From Luzula sylvatica (lineage: Eukaryota; Streptophyta; Magnoliopsida; Poales; Juncaceae), in NCBI GenBank assembly GCA_946800325.1, contig OX326959.1, positions 22,202,242 to 22,266,241 on the forward strand: 64,000 bases of DNA, in the 5' to 3' direction. The notes under the pieces were generated by a model. It was given only the letters and a program-made list of their open reading frames with translations. It ran no database searches and was not told the origin of the DNA. Both the position numbers and the translations under genes were made by a program. Shown here piece by piece: positions 36,680 to 47,862 of the stretch (within the stretch, counting starts at the first letter, position 1; each line of letters opens with the position of its first letter).

Positions 36680-37725
36680 TTTTTTTTTTGAAAACTAAAG
36701 AGGCGAAACCTCTTTTAATATATTAAAGCATAGTTTAATACATTGGATACGATTTTACATGATTAATGTAAAAAAGTAATTTAGCGCAAAAGTAAATTAC
36801 AATTGCAAAAGTAAGATACAAACCGAGATGATGCTTTCGGCCATCCTTAGACGATTGGTTCGTCTCCATTATCGACCTCGTCGGAGCTGTCACCCTTTTC
36901 CTTGTCGCGGCACCGTCGCCCTCGCTGTCGCAGCCTATCGCGCCCTCGCTGTCGCTGTCGCCCTCGGATTGTCGCCGGGGTTGTGCCCGTCGCTCTCGGA
37001 TCTCCACCAGGGGCTATCGCCCTCGGGTTGTCGCCGGGGCTGTTGTCCTCGGATCTCCGCCAGGGGCTGTCGCCGTCGCGTGTCGCTGTCGCCTTCGCCG
37101 TCGTCGCGGTGGCCTCGGTCCGTCGTCGCCTTGCTAGGGTTCCAAGCTCCCGTTGCGGTGGCCCCTTTCCTCCCTTTCCTCCCGTCGCCCTTTGCGAATC
37201 GCCGCGCCGTTCTTCGCCTGAGCAGCCTGCAGCAGTCGCCTCAACAGCATGCAGCAGTCGCCCTTTTTCCTTTTCCTTTTCCGCTCGTACTTCGCGAATC
37301 GCCGCGCAGCCTGAGCCTGAAGCAGCCAGCCCTTTGTTCGCCTCAGCAGCCTGCAGTCGCCAGCGTGCAGTCGCCAGCAGCCTGCAGTCGCCCTTTTTCC
37401 TTTTCCTTTTCCGCTCGTGCTTCGCGAATCGCCTCAGCAGTCGCCAGCACTCAGCAGTCGCCAGCGTTCGCCTCAGCAATCGCCAGCCGCGTGCAGTCGC
37501 CGTGCCGCTCCGTTCGCCTCAGCGGCGCTCGTACTTCTGGAGCCGCGCCGCGCCACGCCGTTCGCCTCAGTCGCCGCGCCGCTCTCGTCCTTCGCGACTC
37601 GCCGGTCGTCCTTCGTGAATCTCCGCGTTCGCCTCGCAGAAAGCGTGAGAGAGGAGGGGGTGGAGGCGGCGGCTAGGGTTTGCCTCCACCCCAAAATCGC
37701 CCCAAAATCGCTTCTACTTTTTCCA
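36680..37725 (-). mobile_element. GC-rich poly(A) retroposon (non-autonomous LINE-like)
   Basis: A T run (36675-36690) is the minus-strand poly(A). AATGACATTTTT duplicates at 36668-36679 and 37726-37737. The 3' end has the hairpin AAGAGGTTTCGCCTCTT (minus). The body is a very GC-rich array of GCAGTCGCC-like units (36880-37680), and the 5' end reads GGCAAACCCTAGCCGCCGCC. Long open frames on both strands come from the repeat and show no domain. No reverse transcriptase. Confidence 0.75.
36880..37680. repeat. GC-rich CAGTCGCC / TCGCCCTC array
   Basis: Degenerate short units, including a longer repeat CCCTTTTTCCTTTTCCTTTT-CCGCTCGT-CTTCGCGAATCGCC at 37260 and 37390. CpG is abundant, unlike the flanks. 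Confidence 0.85.
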
Positions 37726-37737
37726 AATGACATTTTT

Positions 37738-38955
37738 ATAATACTATATAAGCATTACAATGTGAATCACACAATAGTGATCTAAAGTAATGGCAAATAT
37801 ATCATGTTAAATCATCCTTATTGCATGATTATTATTTTTTAAACACATTAGTGAATCACACATTAATAATATAATGTGAAGATTTTCATTTCTTATTTAT
37901 TACTTTATATATTTATTTTTATACATAATTAACACGCTTGAGAGTTGAGATGGTTGGCATGTTGGTCCAAACATAATATTTATTGACAAACCTTAATAAG
38001 ATCAATAAATTCCCACTTACCAAGTTAAAAAACAACATCATTATCCATACAAAATAAAATAACCAAACAAACAAGAAAAACTAAAAAACAACGAATTAAT
38101 TCCTCGAAATATTAATCGAGGACTCGAACCCATATCCGACATGACTCATCACACCCATAAATCTTCCGCTTCAACCATTCAATTTTCTCTTGCAGTCCCT
38201 CTTCTTCCGGCAATTTACAAACCCCGTCCAACCAATCATTAATTCTCGTAAACTCGGACAAAACAGTAGTAATTTCAAAAACAAACCCTAAATTCAACGC
38301 CTCATTCACGAATTTCAAAAACTAATTTTTCATTTCGGAACAAACCACACTCGCAAACGTAACCATTTCGCTCGTGTTTTTACTCCACGTATTAGGTTAA
38401 GGGTTTGCAGAAACCTTAATTTGTCTTTTATTAGTACTATTACTCCTACTCATTAACGGTTTTTATTAAACATACTTGTGTTTTTATTAGAATTAGGGTT
38501 TGTAAAAACCCACAGCAATTAACACGTCTACTTGTCAGGTCATCTAGCCTTAAGGATGACTTATGTTGTAGCGGACATACATGCTCTTTTAATAATGGGA
38601 TATTCTAAATTTTTTTTCCTCATTTCTCTCACATTTCATCCACACTAATTAATTTTATGATTAGTAAAGTGAATTAACGATTAATCCATAGATGCTAAAA
38701 TTTGTATATATAATTAAGGTATCTATCAATTAAAATTAATTATGAATATTGAAAATAGTTAATTCTGAATTAATTTGATAATTTACTATGTTAACTAGGG
38801 AATTAATTAGTGTGAAAGAAATATCGGAGAAATGAAAGGGAAGAGTAGAAGGTCTCTTTAATAATTATGGTATTTGTGAAGTTTCTTTTTCAAATTCGTA
38901 ATGAAATATAGGATGGTATTTTTAAGTTCGATTCCAGTCCATTCTCGTTTGAGAA
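37738..38955 (-). pseudogene. copy B: DUF936 terminal exon plus flanks
   Basis: 38112-38318 (-) matches the C-terminus encoded by the gene: [40 protein letters not shown]. It is open but has no upstream exons. Related sequence continues to about 38475. 37738-38100 and 38520-38950 match the flanks of the other copies (CATCCTTATTGCATGATTAT; GCTCTTTTAATAAT). Beyond KRKIYG the reading frame differs from the gene copy because of a small indel. Not expected to make a product. Confidence 0.75.
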
Positions 38956-39464
38956 ATTTTGCTTTCTCCCCAAAACTCCTCTCTGGCAATTTTTTATGCG
39001 TATTTCGAAAATATTTAGCATGACAAATTTTGCTTAATTCCCGATTTTACTTGATGGTTTCCGATTAATAAGTTGAAGCAAATGTTTGTCCCCAAAACTC
39101 CCGAGTTTTAATTATGATTTCCTCGACTGTCTCATGCTCGTCAATTAAGTGAATATTTCCTTCATATTCAGAAATTATGTTCATGTAATATTTTACTTGA
39201 CGGAGAATTAACACAATGACATTTTTATAATACTAAATAAACATGATTGCGTGATTCACACATTAGTGATCTAAACCAATCGCAAAATATCATGCTAAGT
39301 CGCAAAATATCATGCTAAGTCATCCTTGTTGCGTGATTATTTTTTAAAACACCAAAAATAATAATTATTGACAAAACCCAATTAAGATCAATTAATTCCC
39401 ACTTACTAAGTTCAAAAAAGCATCATTTTCCTTACAAACAAAAAAAAAACTAAATACCAACGAA
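38956..39464. repeat. block A: 3' flank of the DUF936 gene
   Basis: The downstream sequence of the gene that is repeated in copies B, C and D. A local 20-base duplication (TCGCAAAATATCATGCTAAG) occurs at 39280-39318. Confidence 0.7.
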
Positions 39465-41918
39465 TTAATTCCTGGAAATATTAACCGAAGACTCGAACCC
39501 GGATCCAACATGACTAATTACGAACCCGTAAATCTTCCGCTTCAACCGCTCGATCTTCTCTTTCAGTCCCTCTTCTTCGGGCAATTTACAAACCGCATCC
39601 AACCAATCATTAATCTTCTTAAACTCGGACAAAACCGCAGTAATTTCAAAAACAAATCCTAAATCCAACGCCTCGTCCACGAATTTCAAAAACCAATTTT
39701 GCATTTCGCAAGATACCACCCTCGCAAATTCAACCGTTTCGCTCGTGTTTTTACTCCATGTATTAGGATTAGGGTTTGCAAAAACCCTATTTTGTCCTTT
39801 ATTAGTACTGCTACTACTCATTAACGGTTTTTTATTAAACATACTCGTTGTTGTTGTTCTTGGTGGATCAAACTTGTTGGAAGAAGCCTTATTTACTTTT
39901 GAAATGGAGGGTGCGGTTGTTTGTACTAACTGGAGAACTTCGAGATCGGTTGATAATGCGTAATCCACCCAAAGAGAGGTTGATTTTTCGAATTGCGAAT
40001 TTGAATCGATTATTTTTTTCCATTTTTGAAGGTCATTATAAATCATCATAAATTTGTCGATGGTTGGTATTGGATTCGTCGTCTTTGATGATTTCTTTAG
40101 GTCAGAGAATTTGCTTTGAATTTAAAAAGAAAAGAAAAATATTAATGTTGAAAAAAAATTAAATTTATTTATTTATTGATTTATTTTTATACCTTAAGTT
40201 TCTAAGTATGGATTCGGTTATTAGAGACTCTTGTAAAGCTTCAGATGCGATATTCGACGCGATATCACGCCTTTGCATTGCTTCCTAAATTATCATAATA
40301 ATAATAATAAAATTAAAAACTGTATTAGAAATTAAATTATTAATTAATTTTGGTGTATGTGAATTATAGAGTATACCTTTGAGAGCCTTGAGAGAGTGTC
40401 TGAAACTGCGTCCAATGGGACGCTGCCATCTGTCCATTTTGGGTCATGTAAAGTAGTTAGCTTTGCCTCGGACTTCTTAATGGGTTTTGGTTTGTCTTTT
40501 TCAGACCCGTTTTGATTGAATAGTTCATTGCTGACATCACTCAATCTCCTCGACATAGCCACCTTAAGTTTACAAAAAGGAATCATAAAATTTTAGACTA
40601 TATGAGGTCAACTTGCAAAACAGGCATTACGTAAAATTGCAGAAAAGAGAGGTCTTTCTTGCAAATTGAAGGGTTTAGGGTTTAGAGGTACCTGAGTTCT
40701 TATAAGGGAATTTTTATCGAGTTTGTTAGTCTTGATTTTGGTCTTTTCTTTTCCTTCCAAGGAAACAAGGGATTGAATCGAGGACTCGTCCCAGCTCCTG
40801 CGCACGGATTTCGACGATCCCATGATTGCGTCAGAGACTTTCGAAATACCCGTAACGATTATACCAGTTCTTTTCTTTCCTCCTCCTTCAATTGCTTGTC
40901 CTGGTGACATTTTAAATACTCCAGACAATCTGTTACAAAAAAAGAAATGATCTAGTTTAGTTTAAATTTCAGAAATTTGTATGAAATTGAGGCACAATTG
41001 CATGTCCGAAGTTGATTGAACGAAAGAAATGTATGAAATTGAGGCTTAATTCAATTATAAACGTATTAATTCGATTATGCTAGAGACCACTAACCTTCTA
41101 CCAGGTGAGACAGAAGGGCGTCTAGCAGCTGGAGAAGAGGCACCTTTTCTCCCTGCAGGCGAAGGTTGTCTGTACCTAGATGGTACAACAATGGCTGCCT
41201 CTTTAGCCACCCTTCTGTTCTCCTCTTTGGCAGCCTGCAAGCTTGGTACCACACATTTTGATGGTACTGGTGATGATGACCTCACGACACGCGTTGTATT
41301 CGAATTTGAATTTGGATTCGAGTTTGAGTTGGAGTTGGAATTGGAGTTGGGATTTGAGAGTTTACTGACTGCGGGGGAAGCAGATCTACGACGTGAGGGT
41401 TGTTTCTCCAATCGAGGGGTTATCAAGTTTTCTTTTGGAATGAGAATAGTACGCTTTGTTTTCGAAGAAGGCAATAAAGGAGGTGCTTGGTGATTAGGCG
41501 AAGCGGGTTGGATTACGAAACCAGCTCGATTTGGGGATGTATGCACCACGAGCGGCTCAGGAGATCCAATAAACGGGTGTGGCCGAGACGCCGGAACTGG
41601 ACGGAGACCAGCCGCTTTCGGTACTGGAGAAGCAGAAATAAACCGATCTACATGTACAAGTTGCCCTAGTTGGGGCCGATTCGAAAGTATCGAATCCGCA
41701 TCATGATTGGACAGACCCACATAAGTAGAATGAGAAGAATCGGATAGCTGGAGGTAGAAACCGTGAGAAGGCCAGAGATCGTCGGCAGTAGAAGCGGTAA
41801 GAGCGGGCACTATACCAATCACTTGTAGCACCGCGGATCGGTGCTCTCCAGTAACTTTCGTCTCCGATTCCATTGATTGAAGCAGCTTGAGAAGAACTCC
41901 GGGCGTGAGAGTCGCCAT
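39465..41918 (-). CDS. DUF936 family protein, five exons
   Basis: Exons on the minus strand: 41095-41918, 40692-40929, 40377-40562, 40193-40284, 39465-40113. They sum to 1989 nt, or 662 residues. All borders are GT/AG and phases close exactly. The start [16 protein letters not shown] is the DUF936 N-terminal signature, followed by [18 protein letters not shown] and GQLVHVDR. Then comes a basic Ser/Pro/Arg-rich linker with an SN repeat (residues around 190-210). The middle has [18 protein letters not shown]; the C-terminus is helical ([32 protein letters not shown]). The biochemical role of the family is unknown to me, and nothing here shows catalysis. Terminal-exon copies lie at 38.1 and 29.8 kb. 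Confidence 0.93.
41300..41356 (-). repeat. coding microsatellite, Ser-Asn codons
   Basis: Minus strand AACTCCAAYTC-type hexamers encode an SN repeat of about ten units in the DUF936 linker. Confidence 0.85.
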
Positions 41919-42010
41919 TGGAGAGGTAGAGAGAAGAGAAGAGAAGAGAGGGGGAGTTCTTCGCCTTCGGGAATTTGGGAGAGGAGAGTTATAACTGGCA
42001 GTGCGGATAT

Positions 42011-42016
42011 CACGTG
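42011..42016 (-). promoter_or_regulatory. CACGTG G-box upstream of the DUF936 gene
   Basis: A palindromic CACGTG lies 93 bases before the start codon and behind a GAGA/CTCT-rich leader (41925-41960). G-boxes bind bZIP and bHLH factors; use here is inferred. Confidence 0.4.
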
Positions 42017-43934
42017 ATGAAGGTATAACTCTCGGGTGCTCTCGGTGTACAAATATTTGTATATGCGGATCGATTTATACAAGGTATTATGTTTGTGGAC
42101 CGAGTGTAAATAGAGAATTATATGTGCCGCAGGTTTACGTTGGGGTAGTGGTACTATTCGAATTTCAAATGCCCGCCGAGGGATGTGGCTATAATTAATT
42201 ACTATCCATTTTTACATCAATGGAGATGTCCTGTATAGGACAAATTACAAATATATAAAGTCAACTTTTCAATATACTGGAGATGTGCTGTGATTTTGGC
42301 GTGAGAGAAGAAAAAATTTGGGGAAAAATATATTTTAAGTATCAATTAAATTAAACAATCAATTAAATCGTTAATTAAACTAATTAAAAAAACTAATCAA
42401 TTCATTTAATCATCATTTATCGCCTCATCAAGTTTTTTGAAAGGCAAACGGATTGTTTTGTTACTATTACTAACCTTGAATTGAATAATCTCCTTCATCC
42501 ATTTATTAAAAATGATGACGTGGCAGACATCTAAAGATCAGGAAATGAAGCCGTTACGGCATTTTGGATGGAGATGATTAATTTACCAAGATTAACATTT
42601 CTAATTATTGATAATAATTTCAACAAGGTTAAATAGTTAAGGCGTTAAATAGGTCTTTTTATTTAATAGAGTAGGGATTCGAAACACTTTGATAGTTATG
42701 TGAAACTGAATTTCTTCTATAATATTTATTTCTTGTTTTTTTTTTATTTTGTAATTCGAAAATGTCGATGTCCAAAACACTATCTTTTAATAGACGGAAT
42801 TTTCATTTCACGTGTACCTCATGAATCCTGTAATATCAAGTAAACATACATCTACGGTAATTTTTTTGCGATGGCAAAGGCCAAACTATCCCGAACTCAA
42901 AACTCTGCCAAGTAATACAAACCCGAGCTGATTCGATCAGAAAAAATGTAGAAAATTTGAATTAATATGGTGTTTATTTTATTTTTGTTCTGATAGAATC
43001 CGAGTTGTCAAATGTCCGATATAATCTAACTCAACAAAATGAATCGAGTTGATAATGATTTTTAGTCCAACAAAAATCCAAATGATGTATCATTCTTTAG
43101 AGTTTGTCGCTCCAAAATTAAATGGAAGTGTTCATTCTTAATTCTTCTTTATTATCACAAATCAAACAAATCCATAAGCTTCCGAATTTTTTTATGATTT
43201 GTACACTAAATAATAAAGTTAGATAATACACAATTTCTCAGGATAAATCTCAGGATAAATTTGGTGAGAATAAAATTACCATCAAAATGTGTTGTTTTTC
43301 TCTATTGCAATGAGGGGATAATAATGTGTTTCCCCGCCAGAAATTAATAAAACAAATCTTTTATAAAAAACTTATTTCATCATTTCATTCATGAAAAACA
43401 ATCTTTAGAGAACAACACGAATTTCTTTCAAATATCTCGCTAAGAACTTAATAGGTGCATTTCTATTTATTTTCTTATTTTTATCTTTAAAATTTCGGAG
43501 CCTCGGAGTTTTTTTGGACAGACTATTTTACTTTTTAAGATTGTTTTTCATGCTTGATTCTTTTTTTACAATATATTTTCATGTTATCTTTTTCAAAAAA
43601 ATTATGCTTGAATTTTTTTCATAAAAGATTTCACGCAATTTTTATGAAAATTATCGAGATTGCATATTTCATATGGTGATAATATTTTTAGAGTTAATAT
43701 TTATTTTTTGCGGTTACTCTTACTTTTACAAAAATCTCTAAAATACTCATTTTTTATTATGATATTTATGATAAGCAAATAATCTATTAATTTATGAAAC
43801 GTACTTTTCTTAGAATAACATTACAAAATCATCAATAATCCAACTAAGCAAAGATTTAAAAAACTGTAGATGAATAAAAATTATATATATATGGAGAATC
43901 TTAGACCATGAATTGTGTTCGCTTTTTTATTTAA
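42017..43934. other. AT-rich intergenic DNA upstream of the DUF936 gene
   Basis: 42325-42440 resembles the AATTGACA/TTAATTAA interior of the MITE at 8416-8692. Nothing else recognised. Confidence 0.5.
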
Positions 43935-44149
43935 CTAGCTTTTGCCCCGCGCAAATTGTGCGGGAGTTCTCGAGTTAATAACGATTATTTTTTGTGTTGT
44001 GTAATTATTTTCTTAACTTCATTTTTTTTATGTTGTATCTGATACATTATATTTCTTTACGTGATGTTGTAATTGAGTGTAGTTTCTTGTGAAAATTGAG
44101 TTGTCGCGGAATATTTAGATCCGATGAATACAAATCGCAATTGAGTATC

Positions 44150-44575
44150 TCGACCATTTCAAAGTAGCTTCTGGATTAAATGCTGCTCTCCATCTCTACG
44201 CAATAAAAGTTATGCCTAAAACATGAAAGAAATTATCAACGGTCATAATTAAAATATTGGAAATGACAAAATTACCCCTCAATGAATGTGGCTGAGTGTT
44301 GTGGCCATTTTGAAGTAGTCTTCCGGGTATAATACTGATCTCCACCTCCTCGCACTCAAAAACCATTCCATTCTGCCTAAAACACGAAAGAAATTATATC
44401 AACATTTAGAATCAAAATATTGTAAATGACAAAAATACCCCTCTCGGAATGCGACTGAGTATCGTGGACATTTTTATGTAGCCTTGTGGGTTTAATTTTG
44501 CTCTCCATCTCCCTCGCACTCAAAGCCATTCCATTTTGCCTGAACGAACTCGTTTCGGTTGCACCAATCATAACC
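44150..44575. repeat. tandem repeat inside the Helitron, about 135 bp unit
   Basis: Three units share GCTCTCCAYCTC..CGCA, TTMTGCCTAAAACA.GAAAGAAAT, AAATGACAAAA.TACCCCT and a CGACTGAGT-type end. The last is partial. Confidence 0.8.
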
Positions 44576-44739
44576 AAAATCATGGTCTCGAGTCAGAATA
44601 AAATTACCATATTACCCTGGTCCTGCATAGGTCCCGAATTTCTTTCTCTCTTTTCAATTTCCAGAAATATAGCAAAGTCCCAACGTTTTTCCGAATCTGG
44701 TTTACTTATGAAATTATAATTATCATTAAAATCTACAAA

Positions 44740-45535
44740 AAATAATATAATACGACATATATTTCAAAAAAACCCTGTCTTTTAAAAAAAATTGAAATTA
44801 TCACATATATCCCTAGTAAATATGAAACTTATATATCCGTATAAATATATGAAAGTAATGATATAATTTGACAAATATAAAAAGTGTATATTTAAAAAAA
44901 AACCTAAAATTTGAATGAATACGCCTACGAAAATCTGAAATTATCATATATAACCCTATAAAAATATGAAAGTAATGATATCATATGAAAAATATTAAAA
45001 AAAAAAATTGAAAAATATATATAATTAACATGTATAAAAAACTGAAATTATCATATATGTATCCTAATATAAATATGAAATTAATGATATAATATGAAAA
45101 GTTGAGAACTATCACAAAAAGCTTCTATGTTTTAAAAAATCTGAAACTATGATGTATCCCCCTACAAAAATATTAATTATCATATATATCCCTATACAAA
45201 TCTCAAATTAATGATGTAATATGTGGAATAAAATAAAAACTGTATTTGAAAAAATAAAAAAATAGCATGCATACCTCTGGAAAAAACATAAATTATCATA
45301 TTGACCATTATAAAAAATTCTGAATTAATGATACAATATGAGAAATATTTAAAAAATCTGAAATTATCATGTATAACCTTACAAAATCTGATATTACCAT
45401 ATATACCCCTATAATAATCTTAAAATAATGATATCGCATGAGAAATATTTAAAAAGCCCTTACATTTAAAAAAGCTGAAATTGTTATAACATAGAAAAAT
45501 CTTAAAAAACCCCTATATTTACTGAAATTTTCACA
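44740..45535. repeat. degenerate AT-rich tandem array
   Basis: Units with AAATTATCATATATACCCCT, AATATGAAATTAATGATATAA and TATGAAAAATATT recur about eight times, each around 100 bp. Confidence 0.75.
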
Positions 45536-45554
45536 CAAAAAAAAAAATATTCAT

Positions 45555-45650
45555 GAACAGTAACATTATTTTATGAACAGTAACAGTTTATGTACAGTAT
45601 TTATGCACATTACGTATGAACAGTAACGGCGGATGAACAGTACGCCGACG
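45555..45650. repeat. GAACAGTA array next to GACGTGGC
   Basis: Five ATGAACAGTA-like units end in GCCGACGTGGC. The same array plus ACGTGGC occurs at 17965-18066 in the other Helitron, close to its 5' end. Confidence 0.85.
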
Positions 45651-45708
45651 TGGCTGAATGCTGGGGCAGGAAATTGTTCAGCATTATATCTATTAATAGA
45701 TTTATAGA

Positions 45709-46430
45709 GGGACTTACATATTTATCCTTTGTTAAATTTAAAATTACATATTTACCCTTCTTAAAATTAAAATATCATATTTACTCTTTCATAAATCTAA
45801 AATATCATATTTGCCCAAAAACTAAAAACCACCTAATTTCTCCGTTAAACTTAACGGTCAACATTTCAAATTACTATTTTATCATTTGCATATTTACCCT
45901 TCTAAAAATCCAAAATATCGTATTTAGCTCTTTAAAAATAAAAATATCATATTTACCCCCTCGATAATAAAAATAACAAACATACCCTTACTCACTCGAC
46001 AAGAAGAAATCACACTCTACAATTTATAATATTTTTAGTTATGATTATATTTTTGCAATGAAGCTATATTTTTTATATATTATTTTGTCATTTGAGATTG
46101 GTAGAATGATTATTTTTTGGAATTTTATTGATGGATTTTTTGTGTTTATATTATTATCTATGAGATTGTATTGTTATATTCTGTGGGTAAATATCATTTT
46201 TTATTTTTAAAAGATAAATATGACATTTTGGATTTTTAGAAAGATGAATATGTAAAAGGTAAAATAGTTGATCGTTAATTTTAACGAAAAAATTGGATGG
46301 TTATTAATTTTTTGGTAAATATGATATTTTAGATTTATGAAAGAGTAAATATGGTATTTTAATTTTAAAAAGCATAAATATATAATTTTAAATTTAAGAA
46401 AGGATAAATATGTAATTTTAATTTTAGAGT
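45709..46430. mobile_element. MULE-type MITE, GGGGGATTTACATATTTACC family, truncated
   Basis: It begins GGGACTTACATATTTATCC and follows the whole left arm and most of the right arm of the elements at 54738 and 60200. It breaks off after TAATTTTAATTTTAGAG, so the last 25 or so bases of the right end are gone. Its left edge lies next to the Helitron 5' end. Confidence 0.8.
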
Positions 46431-47153
46431 CATGAGATCTTGTCTGGAATACATACTATAATTAAAAGGATATATCGAAGATTTGTGTAAAAATATAGAT
46501 AATCCTTTTTGACAAAGAAATACTAGTTTCAGAAAGGGCGATATATATTTTATATATCATATTGATTTGATGTATTTTTAATTTTAGTAATTGTAATTGT
46601 AATTTGATATAATATGAATGGAACAATAATCACAACTATCACCGTACATGAAAATGTTAAAATATTTATCGTTCTTGCTATTTAAAAATGAACTTGAAAG
46701 AAAAAATTCAGGAGATGATAAGATTTCTTTTGAGAGGGCACCATATTCAATCAGTTCATTTCAAGAGAATTATTTTTTATATTGATTTGAAATGTGTTGA
46801 AATGTAGGAATTATTATTTTTATAATTAGAATAATTTATTTTAGTATAAATATTTTTCTAATAACAAATATATTAATTTTTAAAAATATAAAATGTTTTA
46901 AAACTTGTATTTTCTTTTTAATTTATGATAGAATAAATAAGCACTTCGATTAAACACATCGAGATTTTTCAAGATTTTTTTTTTTAATGTCATGAAATAT
47001 AAATGATATGAAATATTTTCACATATTTTATATCAATGCATACTTCAAAACTCAAACCAAACAACCAATGGTCCAATGCATTCTCCAAATCTTGAAAGAG
47101 GCAACGCTTAGCTTCTTTTAAATGCATTCGTCACATTTTATATTTTAGAGAGG
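46431..47153. other. AT-rich intergenic DNA
   Basis: No gene recognised. Confidence 0.5.
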
Positions 47154-47161
47154 TGTATTGG

Positions 47162-47834
47162 TAGAGCTGGCAAAATGTGATCTGATCCGAAAAAAAAGAT
47201 CCGATCCGTCAAAATTCGATTCGAACCGAAAAATATTGAAAAGTCAACAATCCGAAATCAAACGAACCGAATCCGAATGATTCAAACCCGAAATGGAAAT
47301 GAAACCGAAATGGAACCAAAACAGAAAGACCCGAACGCGAAATCGACTCGAAACTGAATGACTCGAACTCGAAATGGACCCGAAACCCGAACTAACTCGA
47401 AATTCGGATATCCGAAACTCACGACCCGAATGATCATAAACTCACGATCCGAATGATCCGAAATTCGCTATCCGAATGAAAGACCCGAAAATTAATATAT
47501 TATTGTTGTCTCGGAAGTCGGAATCAATAAAATAAATTCGGAATGATCCGAAAATAAAATTTTAGAAAAACGAATGATTCGAAATCAAATTTTGTGAAAT
47601 CTAAAAGACTCGAAAATCGAAATAAGCAAGACCCGAATAACTCGAAAATCGAAACGATTAGGAACCGAATGACCCGAAAATCGAAACGATACGGAATCAT
47701 ATGATTCGGAAATCGAAACGACCCGAAACCGAAACTATCCGAAACCCGAACAATCCGGAACTCGAACGACCCGCGACCAAAACAATCCGAATTCGAAATG
47801 AATCGATCCAACCCGCCTTATTGCCACCTCTCTA
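47162..47834. mobile_element. hAT MITE packed with CGAAA motifs
   Basis: Ends TAGAGCTGGCAA and TTGCCACCTCTCTA are inverted. TGTATTGG duplicates exactly at 47154-47161 and 47835-47842. The interior is a degenerate array of ATCCGAAA, GACCCGAA and AATCGAAACGA. No coding sequence. Confidence 0.88.
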
Positions 47835-47862
47835 TGTATTGGTACATGATACATTAAATATA

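Larger units (their letters stand above)
43935..45700 (-). mobile_element. non-autonomous Helitron with internal tandem arrays
   Basis: On the minus strand the 5' end is A|TCTATTAATAGATATAATGC and the 3' end has a CCCGCACAATTTGCGCGGGG hairpin, then CAAAAG and CTAG|T. It contains about three copies of a roughly 135 bp unit (44150-44560), many copies of a roughly 100 bp AT-rich unit (44740-45530) and a GAACAGTA array (45555-45640). No Rep/helicase coding. Confidence 0.7.

Noticed and set aside
36828..37676. Long overlapping open frames on both strands (up to 282 codons)
   Set aside because: They come from a GC-rich short repeat inside a retroposon, are low complexity, show no domain, and exist on both strands at once.
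27115..40050. Whole region as a functional multigene cluster of DUF936 genes
   Set aside because: Only one copy has all five exons; the others contain at most the last exon, and copy C is broken by a stop and a frameshift.
47524..47811. 95-codon minus-strand open frame rich in FRxxxF repeats
   Set aside because: It is a translation of the CGAAA-type repeat of the hAT MITE at 47162-47834.
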